Positions 34,891 to 45,479 of a stretch of 64,000 nt of DNA are shown here, piece after piece. The translations under genes were made by a program, and so were the position numbers. The notes under the pieces were generated by a model. It worked only from the letters and a program-made list of their open reading frames with translations. It ran no database searches and was not told where the DNA came from. Within the stretch, counting starts at the first letter, position 1; the number at the start of each line of letters is the position of its first letter. The stretch covers positions 28,207,522 to 28,271,521 of the forward strand of contig NW_022881603.1 of assembly GCF_003369915.1 (NCBI RefSeq), read 5' to 3'. The stretch comes from Drosophila miranda (taxonomy: Eukaryota > Arthropoda > Insecta > Diptera > Drosophilidae).

Positions 34891-35079
34891 TGGGATACTC
34901 CACATCCGCACAATAGCAGCGTTCAGGTAAGTTAATTGCCATCATTGGGTTGGGCGATCGGGTATCAATGGGAATGCAATGTGCTTGGGCTGAACTCCAA
35001 TGCCGAAACAGAGTCGTCGGGCGGCGATGCCACCTCGAAATCGTTCATGCTATTCGATGATTGTGTGGCCCCAAACATG
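34891..35079 (-). pseudogene. Rae1 copy C: fused fragments of exon 2 and exon 1
   Basis: 34891-34966 equals the upstream end of exon 2 (1387-1462 in copy A); 34975-35079 equals the start of exon 1 including the ATG. They are joined by about 8 unmatched bases (34967-34974), with the intron, the rest of exon 1 and most of exon 2 gone. From the ATG about 35 codons remain before a stop. Confidence 0.85.
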
Positions 35080-36821
35080 ATTTTATTCTTTAAATGTCGG
35101 AAAATTATTAAGTTTTTGTTGTTGTCGTCGCGAATGTTGTATTGTGTATTGCTTAAAGATGAGAGCAGATTAGAGATGCTAAATATATATCAATACATCG
35201 ATAATATATATGTGGGTAATATTTTTTAGACTGGCGAAATTATTATTGTGTGGATATTTTGTATCATCTATTATCAATTGGGAGATAGTTTACGCTATTT
35301 TTGTGCTGTTTCACGTCGCGAGATAAGATGTGCCGACTTTTATTTCTACTCATCGATGCACAGGGTAGCTGCACAAACTTATCGGTATTTTTGTGCGATA
35401 AGCGGAACCAATCGGCGTTTTATTTTAAAAATAACAATACTGTAGCCGAGTTTTATTGGCATGAAAAAAATCATGGTTTTCAGTCATAAAATCATCTAGA
35501 TACAGTAGTATACAGTAGAGGACCTGCCTCTGGTGAACTGGTGAATTCAAATGAAAGTAGTTTGCAAAATGTTAACATCAATGAGACGGTATACCAACAT
35601 TCTCACTCCTACCTAAAACCTGTTGCAGATAACACTCTTGTATAGAGTGCCAATCATTTTCCTTGGAAAATAAATATCAGGAATGCTCTTCTGAGTAAAA
35701 TAAGACACAGGCATTCCGCGCATAGCGGATCCAATCGATTGGCAGGACTGTCCCGATCACGAAAAGACATGTCAGACAGATCGGCCATACAGAAATAGAC
35801 ATGTACCTTAATTATTTGCAAAAGCAAAAGTTCAGTTCGGTATATCTCGACAGAATGGTGGAGGACCTACTTAATGGTGCCGGTTTTTGCCCAATTTAAT
35901 GATGTAATGGGGTTTGATTTATTTAGAAATTATGGCAAAATCACAGGTTGTGCTGCGAATACCCTATTTTATTTACAGTCACGTCACACCAGCTATATGG
36001 CTGGTAAATATAGCCAGATCGAGTGTAAATCGTTTCCTTATAAAAGTGCAACTGAGGACTCGGGCTTTACAGCTGCCTCTGTTCACCTGCTTTTGTTTTT
36101 ATCGCCGAGTATTACTGTATCGAATGATGAAGCCACATATGAAAGTGGTTTAAATTACTTTTGTATTGCATCATCCCTCAGTAGAGGAAGGGCTGAATCA
36201 TCTTAACGAAACTCGAAGAATACGTTTAATTCTGCACCACTGTTAAATATTTTAGGGATGTTCTTGGACGATTCTAAATCACTAAAAAGAATCCTACTTA
36301 AAAGCGAATGATATAAACGCTTTATCTTTATATACTGAGGCATCGTATCCTGTTTATACCGCCTAGTACCAGTAGATAAGCCCGGAATGAAATGATGTTG
36401 TCAGTGCGGAAGTTAGGTCCGATGGGTAGATCTGGTACGTTGGGAACCCCATATTTGTTAGTAGACTTTAAATATAGTATAACAAAAAAAGTTCAGTGCA
36501 TATTATACCGCATACCTGTCCACACATTAAAAATGTAAATACAGTTTTTCGGGTACTACATTTTGTTGCTTTGTCAAATTTCAGTAAAAGCGAAATTTAT
36601 TTATTTAACCAGTATATTGATAAAATCGTATACCTTTTTACACGGGGTGCTTTTTCCAGTGACAAAGAAAATAGGTCATTGAGATTAAGAGCGGGGGATT
36701 GCTTGAAAACCACAAACATCAGCCTCGCATCGCAGTGAGTAAGATATTAATTCTAAGAAGTTATGAATGGGAATAAGATAACTGAGTATAAAAGAGTAGG
36801 AGCAATGCCCCCGCCGAAGAA
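35080..36821. repeat. Third copy of the Rae1 upstream block
   Basis: Matches 17880-19390 and 32791-34460. No conserved reading frame found. Confidence 0.8.
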
Positions 36822-37881
36822 CTCAAAATACTCAAAATGAGTATTGGGGTATATTAGATTTGTGGTAAAAGTGGATGTGTGTAACGTCCAGAAGGAATCG
36901 TTTCCGACCCCATAAAGTATATATATTCTTGATCAGCATCAATAGCCGAGTCGATTGAGCCATGTCTGTCTGTCCGTCGCTCAAAGACTATAAGAGCGAG
37001 AGCAACGATGTTTTGGATCCAGACTTCTGTGATATGTCACTGCTACAAGAATATTTCAAAACTTTGCCCCGCCCACTTCCGCCCCCACAAAGGGCGAAAA
37101 TCTGTGGCATCCACAATTTCGACGATACGAGAAAACTAAAAACGCAGAATCGTAGAAGATGACTATATCTTCTAAAGTGCAAAATCTCAACCAGATCGTA
37201 TAATTATTATAGCCAGAATCAAGAAAACAATTTCATTCTTTCTCGCTCTGTCTCTCTCTAACACACAGGTTTCATGGTCCGTTTTGCCAATTGCAAAGTA
37301 TGAGTTCAAGGAACTCAGAACCTATAAGAGCCAGAGCAACCAAATTCCACACTCCTGTGATATCGGACCTTGACCATTTTGTGTCAAAATTTCGCCACAC
37401 CCCCTTCCGCCCCCGCAAAGGACGAAAATCTGAGGCATCCACAAATCTCAGAGACTATTAAGGCTAGAGTAACCAAATTTAATACACACACTCCTTTAAA
37501 ATGTCACTATAAAACGTATATCTCAACATTTCGCTCCACCCTCTTCCGCCCCCACAAAGGACGAAAATCTGTTGCATCCACAATATTGCAGATTCGAGAA
37601 AACTAAAAACGCAGAATCATAGATAATAACCATATCTATCAGATTGCTGAATCTGGATCAGATCAGATTATTTTTATAGCCAAAAGGAACAAATCAATTT
37701 GCACTGGCTACGCAGCGCCCGACGTCACGCTCAGACTGATTTTCTGTCTCTCTCGCACGCACTCTTTGTGGCGTCGTTTAATATTAGCGGCGTCTGCCGG
37801 AGGAGAGCCATACTGACTTAGTATCGGGTATAACTGTAGAGTTGCGGTCTCCGCAGCAACTCACAACGTTCCCCCTCGTTT
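36822..37881 (+). mobile_element. Helentron/INE-1-like element (copy C, almost complete)
   Basis: It has the start ACTCAAAATGAGTATTGGGG, a shortened TCTG microsatellite (about 36963), the CCCCCTTCCGCCCCC blocks, the subterminal AGTATCGGGTAT, the hairpin GAGTTGCGG/CGCAGCAACTC and the end CCCCCTCGTTT. The 5' ATACCCG part of the subterminal repeat is missing. Confidence 0.8.
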
Positions 37882-38192
37882 GTTTTTTTATTCATATTTT
37901 AGTTTATTTAATCAGATTATTCACTCTTGGAATGAAGCACAATCTTTTTTCATTATGGGGTATGCTACGGCTATAAAAGCAGCTATAATCAATGTGCACT
38001 TAATCATTAACTACTTGGCGTATAATACTTTACAATGCTGAGTGTTATGTTTGTAGCAGTCGGAAGTTGCATAAGATAAGACTAATGACTACAGTCGGTA
38101 GGAACCATTTAGTATAGAGGCAAGAAACAATTACATTATTAGTCTTTGGCCAGGTTGACTTTGAGAGCTCCCTGTCTCCTCTCCTCCTAGGT
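37882..38192. other. Intergenic, 3' flank of the minus-strand gene at 38193
   Basis: Starts with TATTCATATTTTAGTTTATTTA, which resembles the IP6K intron end at 20110-20130; beyond that it is unique AT-rich sequence. No gene recognised. Confidence 0.5.
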
Positions 38193-38792
38193 TCATATGC
38201 TCACATTGATGGCATTCTTGATCACAATATTCCGGGCCACGCCATTCACGATTGTGAGATTGTTGTCGATCTCAATACCCATCGATGGCGTCTGCTTGGG
38301 CGTCTCCTTGGATTTGGGGGTGTGGGTACGCTTGCTGGGCTTCTTTCCGCTGCTTTCGAGATCCATAGATTTCACCACCTTCAAGAGGCCGTTGCAGCCT
38401 GTGTAGTCGACGCTCTGCTGCTGGGAATCACTGCCCAAGTAGATGCGTCCGTCATTCCCCGTATACTTGATGGACCCACTATTGCTCTGGATTTTCAATC
38501 TGGTGGCGTTGCCGATGACCTGAAGATAGCCCGTGTTGCTGACAATCCTTATCCGGTTGCAATTGCCGATGATAAGCAAATCGCGGGTATTATTCTCGAT
38601 GCGGTACTCCTTGCAGTTGCCCACCAGATCCTTGCTGATATAGCTGGCACCCTCTGGTGGCGAAGGGCTCCTCTTGACATTGCCACTCTTGGGCTTATTC
38701 GGTGCTTTATGTTGGTCTTTGTTGCACTTCGAACAGTCGTCATCGTCATACGAATCACTGGCCGAATCAGCCTCTATCACACGCACGCCCAT
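38193..38792 (-). CDS. Uncharacterised protein with repeated G/N-rich beta-strand units (DUF3060-like)
   Basis: An intact single-exon frame of 199 residues starting MGVRVIEADSASDSYDDDD. The N-terminus is acidic, with a Cys pair (CSKCNKDQ), then basic/Pro-rich. From about residue 60 there are 4-5 successive units of about 15-20 residues, each a short beta strand with a Gly-Asn turn (KEYRIENNTRDLLIIGNCNR, LQVIGNATRLKIQSNSG, IKYTGNDGRIYLG). This periodicity suggests a right-handed beta-helix or DUF3060-type fold. A Lys/Thr/Pro linker precedes a last unit (GIEIDNNLTIVNGVARNIVI). No signal peptide, so a cytosolic or nuclear protein is likely. A TATA promoter and a long 5' UTR lie upstream. I do not recognise the gene; the repeat interpretation is inference. 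Confidence 0.75.
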   Translation of the reverse strand: MGVRVIEADSASDSYDDDDCSKCNKDQHKAPNKPKSGNVKRSPSPPEGASYISKDLVGNCKEYRIENNTRDLLIIGNCNRIRIVSNTGYLQVIGNATRLKIQSNSGSIKYTGNDGRIYLGSDSQQQSVDYTGCNGLLKVVKSMDLESSGKKPSKRTHTPKSKETPKQTPSMGIEIDNNLTIVNGVARNIVIKNAINVSI

Positions 38793-39189
38793 TTTGTGTG
38801 AATTACCTCAGTTTTCGTCGTTTCTTTCCACTGCTAAGCACCCAGGCAAAAATCACCGCTGCTGTAGTCCGGTTAGAAGTTGCTCATTCTCTGTATCTTT
38901 CTCTACTCGTATATCTCTCTGTGTGTATGGTTGTGTGGTGCTCAGTTCGGGTCGCTCACGGACTACGGCTCTCTGGAAATGGCTGCTAGGTGGTCACCGG
39001 CTTTGGTTTGTTAAGGTTATAATATCCAATTGTGTTTTTTTGTTGCTAATAGCGTTCAGCGATGCGCGTTGATAATGATCGGGGAATGTCTGCTTCCGAA
39101 AGGGGAACTCCCGCTGTTTTGTATTTGAGTTCACTTTCGCGAAGCGACTGGGTGCCAGATGTTGACTGAATGTTAGCTTGTGGGCTTTT

Positions 39190-39240
39190 GAACGATATCA
39201 GTGCCCGACGACCGCTTTTATACCGGCCCGATCGTCTCTG
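39190..39240 (-). promoter_or_regulatory. TATA-box core promoter of the 38193-38792 gene
   Basis: TATAAAAG on the minus strand at 39222-39215, in a GC-rich setting (GGCCGGTATAAAAGCGG). A start about 30 bp downstream would be near 39190, giving a 5' UTR of about 400 nt. Confidence 0.55.
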
Positions 39241-39249
39241 GCAGCCGTA

Positions 39250-41013
39250 TCGGGGCTTTTTTATTTTCACCCGATGGCTGACTCGAAGAACACTTAGAAG
39301 GCATCATCAAGGCAATACATTTTTCGTGTGCTTCGTCTTTTGGGGAGCCCTCTGATTGGTCGATAATACCTATTGGAAGTGATTAATACTCACCTGCGGA
39401 CACTTTGGAATGGGTTCACGAAAATGATTACCTTATTATATTACCTGTGCTCTGAGCGGGTGCGGTGCATAGAAAAAACACCCATTGCTTAGTAATTTTA
39501 GCGACTATCAGCTGATAAAACGCAACCAAAAATGTGTGGTGTTTTTTTCAACTTCTCTTGTCGTTTGTTAAGTCTGTTGATTCCAGTATCGGTCATTAAT
39601 TTTGTCAGCAACAGTCGCATAATTAGAACACCTGAACGACAAAAGGTAATAGCCCTAGATTAGACGATAAAGTTGTCCGCAGGGAAAGATTCCGATCTAC
39701 ATGATGTACATATGATATGATATGCATTTGTAAGTATAGTCCGAAGTGTTAGTTGCCAGGCAAGATAGGTTCACTGTAGCTTCCATTACTATGTACATAT
39801 GTACATACTTATTTATCGAAGGCATTCGCTTCCCACTCGCAATAATATTCGCACCAGAAATTAATTAACATTTCCAGACAAAGTTCAATTTACCGCTTGC
39901 TTGCGCTCAGTATTCTCTCTCTGTCTCTCTCTCTCGCTCTTTCGAGTCGCTTCTCCAGATCTCTCTGCTTCGAGACCGACTGTTCACTTATGCGTTTCAA
40001 GTTCAGATTAAACGTTTCATTTCGATTTCAGTCGCCCGGCGAGCCGGATCGGAGCAGAACCTGAAAATGCGTATCAGACGTAGCATCGGATCGAATATGA
40101 AATTTAGCGTAAACATTTGTGCGAATGTTTGTTTATTGGGGGGAAAGCACCGCAACGCAATGGGGCCATATAGCGGCAATCGACGAGGCCACCTGAAATG
40201 CCCTGCATAATAAATGAAAGAGTTGGACCACATTATGGTCCAAATGGACCAAACACTGGGGGTTGCGTCAACTGGTACTTTTTTGTGGTGCACTTTTCAG
40301 AGTGCAGTTGTTGACAAATCCATTATCTTTTTAGAAAAGTTATTAAATGATTTATTTTGCCTGTTCATCAATTTTAAGGCCGTAAACGGGGACTTTTCTG
40401 GAGTTATCTCAGTCACACTCGACAAAAGCCAAAGTCGAAATAAAAAATAATGACACGAAACATTATTAAGTACAAATTGGTCAATTCTATATCAGCTACT
40501 ACGTGTACTATAATATCAGATAGCCCGCGGTTCCAGCAGCTCTCTTACATCACAAAACTATCAGAAAGTATAATGAAATGGTTCGACCGAAAGAAAAACC
40601 CCCCCACGACCTATCATAGACACCTGCAGCCGCTATCTAGCACGCGTCTTGTGGCAGTGCTCGCTCGCTCCCTCACGGGTGGAACGGCGCAACCTTTGTT
40701 TGTTGTTTTTGAGGATCTAAAACAACATTATTGTGTCGTTTGCCAACATACATCTGATAAGTTGTGAACATTTTTAACACGTTATTTCGCAAAATATGGG
40801 AAATAGTAATTGCTCGAAAAATATACATATGCAAATTTGTTGTGTGGAACCGGTAGGATGACCTCATCAATTTCAAATGCCCGCCAAATTGCGCACAAAA
40901 TAAAGCTGCGAACATATGTTCGCTTGCCATTCGCCTGCTTGCAATAAGTATACCATCCCTATTAAATTTTGTTGTGAGCTTTTTATTGTGAAACTCTCGA
41001 AATTTCATTTGTA
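39250..41013. promoter_or_regulatory. Intergenic region with a GAGA tract
   Basis: About 1.7 kb without a supported gene. A CT/GA-rich tract at about 39911-39945 (CTCTCTCTGTCTCTCTCTCTC) could bind GAGA factor. Two ACATATGTACAT-type motifs occur near 39795. Long ORFs at 40003-40293 and 40450-40767 have no support in composition or similarity. Confidence 0.45.
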
Positions 41014-41036
41014 AATATATAAAAAGCCCGCGTTCA

Positions 41037-41593
41037 ATGGAGGAAGACTCTAATGCAAATCAGCCGGGTAAGCGTAAGGATCTCATAAATTAACAGTATT
41101 CTTAACCAACTTACTATCAGATCGCAGGATGGAGTCGAATTCAAGTGTTTTGGCAATTGGGGACGAGACCAGCGAACCTTCAGAAAGAGTAACTGGTCTT
41201 ACGCACAACGAGTACACATTTAAGGAAGAATTCCAGATCCGTTTGCAGAAGTTACTACTTCCAGATGCTCCTCACCTGGCAACTAGAGCTGATCCAGAAA
41301 AAGTCGAAAGATTTGTAGGATCAGTTGTTAAGAAAAATGGTAAACAATACTATGAATTCGGTCCACAGAACTCTAGACATCATCATGTCATATCGGGACC
41401 AACGTTCGACCCAAAAAGTGTTACATTATTAGTAAATAATCGGATCAGTAAAAAGCACTGTGTAAATGAATCAGTGATTGAGTCTAAAATGCGATGGGCA
41501 GAGGTACAAGAAATAGTCTCGGATTGTTTAAAAAAGCAAGACAATCGTATATATAATTATATGCGTTATTTGCTAGAAAATCGTAAGCGGTAA
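41037..41593 (+). CDS. Uncharacterised small gene, two exons (family E, copy 1)
   Basis: Exon 1 is 41037-41067, the intron 41068-41120 (GTAAGC...TATCAG, 53 bp) and exon 2 41121-41593, giving 167 residues starting MEEDSNANQP. An alternative start in exon 2 at 41129 loses only the first 13 residues. The central part contains KKNGKQYYEFGPQNSRHHHVISGP and SVTLLVNNRIS, and the C-terminus has a helix-rich EVQEIVSDCLKKQDNRIYNYM. A TATA-like ATATATAAAAAG lies at about 41015, 20 bp before the ATG. The same YEFGP...VLNRMS pattern recurs in the decayed relative at 41946-42191. I do not recognise the family. A 5'-truncated duplicate lies at 53801-54151. Confidence 0.72.
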
Positions 41594-41945
41594 AACATTT
41601 TTACACGTTATATATAATGTATTTTAAGTGCATGTGCATGAATAAATGTTTAATACCCCTTTAGCTTATCCTATTATTATCCCTTTATCCTATTATTGTT
41701 TACGTATGCAGCCTCAGCTAATATGTAATTAAAGCGAAATGACTTGTACTTTAAGAATAATATGGTGTATAACGCGCATTAGAATGTACCTAACATCTTT
41801 TAGAAATTAGTTGGTAGATAATGTTCACCCTACGGCAATATAAAAGAACAAATAATCAATTCTATTCCAGCAACACTGTTATTGGCTTTTTGTTGTGAAA
41901 CGGTCCAAATCATATTATCAGTCGTCATGACTTCTTCCCCTTTAC

Positions 41946-42191
41946 AAAAGTAAACAATTGAGGAGTATTTCAAGAAACTTTTATAGAAAATTCGGTGGAA
42001 AGGTTGGCAACAAGATAAGCTAAGAAAATGGAAAGCGTTGTTATGAGTTCGGTCCAGACAATTTCAAGCCAGGATGTATCATAAAAGAATTCATGGTTGA
42101 CGACAAAGAAGTTATTTTTTTGGTTCTGAATCGGATGAGCGGGGAGCACTGGAATAATGACAGCGTGATTAAGTGGAAACCAGGTCAATAG
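41946..42191 (+). pseudogene. Decayed relative of the family E gene
   Basis: The frame around 42038-42191 reads CYEFGPDNFKPG, VLNRMSGEHWNNDSVI and KWKPGQ then TAG, aligning with the central part of the 41037 gene. Upstream the frame is interrupted and no ATG fits. It has the same upstream motif GCTTTTTGTTGTGAAAC (about 41884) as its neighbours. Duplicated at 54504-54749. Confidence 0.6.
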
Positions 42192-42577
42192 TTTCAGAAA
42201 ATGTATGCAGCAAAATCGTAGATAAATTCATTATAATATTGTATTGGTCGCTTGTGAAAATCATGTTAAATTGTTTAGAATTTTGAAACAAGGAGTGCGG
42301 CTTTCAAATTTCCGCCATAATGTGCCTTTAAATAAGTGATATGATAATAAGTATTTGCCATTCCACGTAAATGAAGTTAAAAAGCACCATATAGTAGCAC
42401 CATTCCCATCACTAACATTAAAAGCTTCTTTTTGTTGTGAAATATTTTGTATGATTTCGAGCTACCACTAAACAACCCGACCATTTAAAAGGTTGGCCCT
42501 CAGTGCTTATTGCCTAATTGTTGCACAGATATACATAAAGAAAGCATATATTGTAGTAAAAAACAAACCCAAAGCAA

Positions 42578-43081
42578 TGGAAGTCGAAACAAACAACAGT
42601 TCCAGTAATGACTCCATCGATCAAATTGAGTCATCCCAAGGTCCAGTGATGAATATTTCTGGGAGACGTCGAGACACCCCTCGCATTAGGGGGAAAAATA
42701 ACATTTCCAACGATCCTAAGTAGAATTCTGTTGAAATGTAGCTCTCCACCACCACTGCCCCCAAGCGATCCGTACAAAGTCGACTACACACAGAAGCTGT
42801 GTTTCCTGTGTGTAAAAAAACCAGTCGAACGGAAGCGCTTATACCATATGTTCCTGTCGACGTCTACGCCTCTAGGCAACGACTTCGAGAAAGTGAATTC
42901 TATGTACAGGAATAAAGCAGACTTCAAAATTGACCACCAATTCAGCGTGGGCACAATCTGTGCAGGATCACTGTACCGCAGAGTTCAGAAACACTTTTCC
43001 GATGCTACGTGGAACAAGCAAGGGAATGTTTTTGAAATGGAAATGATTGGAGAGTGTGAGCTGAACCAAAACTGTCTTTAA
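42578..43081 (+). pseudogene. Uncharacterised gene with CxxC motif, frameshifted (copy 1)
   Basis: The N-terminal frame starts MEVETNNSSSNDSIDQIE and stops at 42721-42723. The next frame (42731-43081) reads SSPPPLPPSDPYKVDYTQKLCFLC, then MFLSTSTPLGNDFEKVNSMY and SVGTICAGSLYRRVQKHFSDATW. The two parts look like one Ser-rich/basic N-terminus and one CxxC-bearing globular domain separated by an indel or an unseen tiny intron. Compared with 55136-55713, about 86 bp are missing near 43060, giving a different, shortened C-terminus. Upstream motif TTTTTGTTGTGAAAT at about 42429. Function unknown. Confidence 0.6.
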
Positions 43082-43160
43082 ATATCTGAGTTGTGATTGT
43101 TTTTTACATCTTTATTAAAACTCGTCTTTAAACATACTTGTAGTATGGGTTGTTTCTTGG

Positions 43161-44562
43161 TTAAAGCAACTTCCTATAACTAATCTTAAATTGTGTGAAC
43201 CCATAGTGGCTCAGTAGCTGTTCTAGTATGTATCCGTTTGTTACAAAAAACACTGCGCCCTGCAGTCCAATCCAGTTGAAGCTGTTCCAGCTTCAACTGG
43301 AGCTGTTCCAGGTTTTGAACTCCAGCAGCAGCCACAGCGCCTGGGCCAGCAGCCAAAGGACCAACAGGAATATGGATCGGCTCCACGACAGGAGTTTGAA
43401 GTTGTTCAGGCACAGGGGCATGATCGCCAAGTACCAGATGAAGTATTGTGAGGTCACCACGGAGTTGTAGGTAACGCTTACAAAGGCCACGGTGAAGATT
43501 CAAAACGGCAGCGTCTGACGAAACTGGCCAAAGCTCAAGCTCAGGTAGAGAATGAGGCAAAGCTGCGGAGCTACTAACAGCAGCTTCGTCAGCAACGCAG
43601 ATTCCTCAACTGTCGCCGCGCTGCCCAGATATTGAAGCAAGAACTGCAGTGCGAAGTTGTGACGTGAGTCCTTGCGCACAAAGTGGTAGAGGTAGGCTTC
43701 GTAGATGTATTGCCAGCCATAGAGTGAATAGAAAGTCCACGTGAAGGCCACTAGACTGAGAAGTGTGCCTAGGACCAGGGAGAACTGTTGCTTATTGGGG
43801 CGCATGATTTGGCGCAGGAAATCGAAAGGCGTTCGCGTTAGACGTGATGACAAAGACAGATAGTAAGCCAGACTAAATAGCAAAGGATATAGTCGTAAAT
43901 GGATAACTACTCCGTGCGGCAAAGATGAGCCAATTCTTGTGCGACGATTTGTGTTCCGATCGAATCATCTTGACCATCTGGTCAAGATCACAAAAAAGCT
44001 TGAAAAGCAGTCTCCGCTCCCGCGTGTGGATATTACTGCCGTCAGCGGATTGTAGAGCCAGCAGCATGCGGAGACGCGAGCGATGTTTTCTGGGTGACTT
44101 CGTTCGTCCAGCGCATCGAGGGACTGGTCTGGTTCATGGGGCCTGTTGAACTTGCTGAGCAGATGCTGCACGGTCTTCTGGTACTGACTCTTGATCTCCA
44201 TGTGCACCAGGTGATAAATAAGAGTAGCAATGAGCAAATCGAAAGTCGCGTAGAGTAGTTTTCCGCACGCCGGGTGTACCAATATGTTTAGTGTCTGAAG
44301 ATATGCCATTATAGGGCTGTAACGATAGGTGTGCCTCGCAAACGGAGTATCTCCCGCCAGCACTTGACGGGCTCCATCAGTGACCACTTTGTAGTCGATG
44401 TCCGATGTAGGGCACCGCAGACTTACTGTCGTGTATTTGTCCGTAGCAGATCAGAACAAGGCGAATTAGAGCGGAGATCAGCAGATGGGTTCTAAAGCTA
44501 ATATGAAGGATTTGACGGCCAAATCGTTGCCATCCGGTACTCGCCACTTTCGTTCGTAACAT
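43161..44562 (-). pseudogene. PIG-M: PIG-M, GPI mannosyltransferase 1, copy 1 (multiple lesions)
   Basis: It encodes the ER multi-pass enzyme that adds the first mannose to the GPI precursor. The start MLRTKVASTGWQRF and first membrane segment are in one frame (44562-44377); one extra base just before the catalytic DxD (DID, about 44398) shifts the rest. This insertion is shared with copy 2. Extra lesions here are a replaced stretch near 43965-43985, a ~12-nt deletion near 43915 and a 21-nt tandem duplication near 43290 that adds Gln/Leu residues. Conserved parts still readable include DTPFARHTYRYSP, STRGSGDC and SQYFIWYLA. Not functional as read. It is 19 nt downstream of the NDUFAF8-like gene. 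Confidence 0.88.
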
Positions 44563-44581
44563 TTTGTTTATTGCTCTTCGT

Positions 44582-44779
44582 TTACAACTTTGTTTTTAGC
44601 TCCATTGCACTCTTTCGAATGCAGCTCAACAATTTCTTAAACTCGGCGTCGCAGATCTTATGCTGCACGTTCGGGTCGCGCGACACGCAAATTGCATATG
44701 CTGAGGCCTTGTCGGCACACTTTGTAAGCAGAATTGGGTAGTTGCGGAGACGTTGGTTGGCTTTGCGCACCGATTCCAT
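44582..44779 (-). CDS. NDUFAF8-like twin CX9C protein (copy 1)
   Basis: 65 residues beginning MESVRKANQRLRNYP. It has a twin CX9C pattern, CADKASAYAIC and CDAEFKKLLSC, typical of disulfide-bonded helical-hairpin proteins of the mitochondrial intermembrane space. Order and spacing resemble NDUFAF8, a complex I assembly factor. The ATG is only 9 nt past the stop of the upstream small membrane protein gene and the stop is 19 nt before the PIG-M ATG, so shared transcripts are likely. Intact in both copies, with one residue difference (LLSC versus FLSC). Confidence 0.8.
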   Translation of the reverse strand: MESVRKANQRLRNYPILLTKCADKASAYAICVSRDPNVQHKICDAEFKKLLSCIRKSAMELKTKL

Positions 44780-44788
44780 TCCTCAACG

Positions 44789-45052
44789 TTAACGTTTGTG
44801 CGGCGGCACACGAATCTCACTGGGAGGCAAGGGATCTGCTATGAACGCGTCGTAAATGGGCTTGGAGAAGAATATGAGTAGCGAGCTCGTCAGGAAACTG
44901 ATCTGAAACAGTCGCGGGTTTCGCTGTATCCAAGTGCGCTTGGGCAGCACGGCTGTACGACGGCGCCGACCAGGTTGTTGTGGCTGCTGCTGCTCCTTTT
45001 TGTCTAACAAGTCTTGAATGTCTTTTGGTGGCTTGTACTGCGGTATGGACAT
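44789..45052 (-). CDS. Small single-span membrane protein, probably mitochondrial (copy 1)
   Basis: 87 residues beginning MSIPQYKPPKDIQDLLDKK. A Gln/Pro-rich and Arg-rich segment (GRRRRTAVLPKR) is followed by one hydrophobic helix (LFQISFLTSSLLIFF) and a short C-terminal tail. Its position between two CX9C genes suggests mitochondrial function; I cannot name the family. The ATG overlaps a potential stop of CMC4 (TAATG) if the 55-nt intron at 45116-45062 is removed. Identical in frame to 57426-57689. Confidence 0.75.
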   Translation of the reverse strand: MSIPQYKPPKDIQDLLDKKEQQQPQQPGRRRRTAVLPKRTWIQRNPRLFQISFLTSSLLIFFSKPIYDAFIADPLPPSEIRVPPHKR

Positions 45053-45112
45053 TATTTTTCTCTGTTGGTAATGAAAGTTAGCGTGACATACAGCATCAAG
45101 CGCATCGAAAAC

Positions 45113-45401
45113 TCACGACTTGCCGGCACCTTTGGATGCTTCTGTTAAGTATGGTTTTTCCAAATCGATTCCACTGCAACAAAGCGATACCTTATGCCAC
45201 TTTAGACAACATTGGCGCATAGCCTCGAGAACGTCATCACATTTATCCTCCTGGTAATTGTTTTCTGCAATGACGATTCTTGATAAGTCGCACAAGCTTA
45301 CATAATAACAAAGGAAACCATTTCAGGTACGTACCGTTCAAACAGGCTTGTATGCGGCAGGCGTTCGCTTTGCAAGGATCCTTCTTGCGAGATGCAGACA
45401 T
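45113..45401 (-). CDS. CMC4-like CX9C protein, two exons (copy 1)
   Basis: Exon 1 is 45401-45335, the intron 45334-45265 (GTACGT...TTGCAG) and exon 2 45264-45113, giving 72 residues. The order MSASRKKDPCKANACRIQACLN then ENNYQEDKC...MRQCC...CCSG matches CMC4 (p8-MTCP1): a KDPC start, CX3CX5C, then two further cysteine sets. Such proteins are imported to the intermembrane space by Mia40. The last codons overlap a good donor GTGAGT (45116), and an acceptor ACCAACAG ends at 45062; splicing there would change the C-terminus to SEK followed by stop and place it directly against the next gene's ATG. Both readings are possible. Confidence 0.82.
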
Positions 45402-45479
45402 GTAACTATATAGCTATTTTCATCGATTTTAAACGCAAACTAAAATTTCTTATGACATGTGTGTCTTCTTGCTAGTGAT

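Noticed and set aside
40003..40767. ORFs of 96-111 codons in the intergenic region
   Set aside because: No start context, splice signals or recognisable residues; composition like surrounding DNA.
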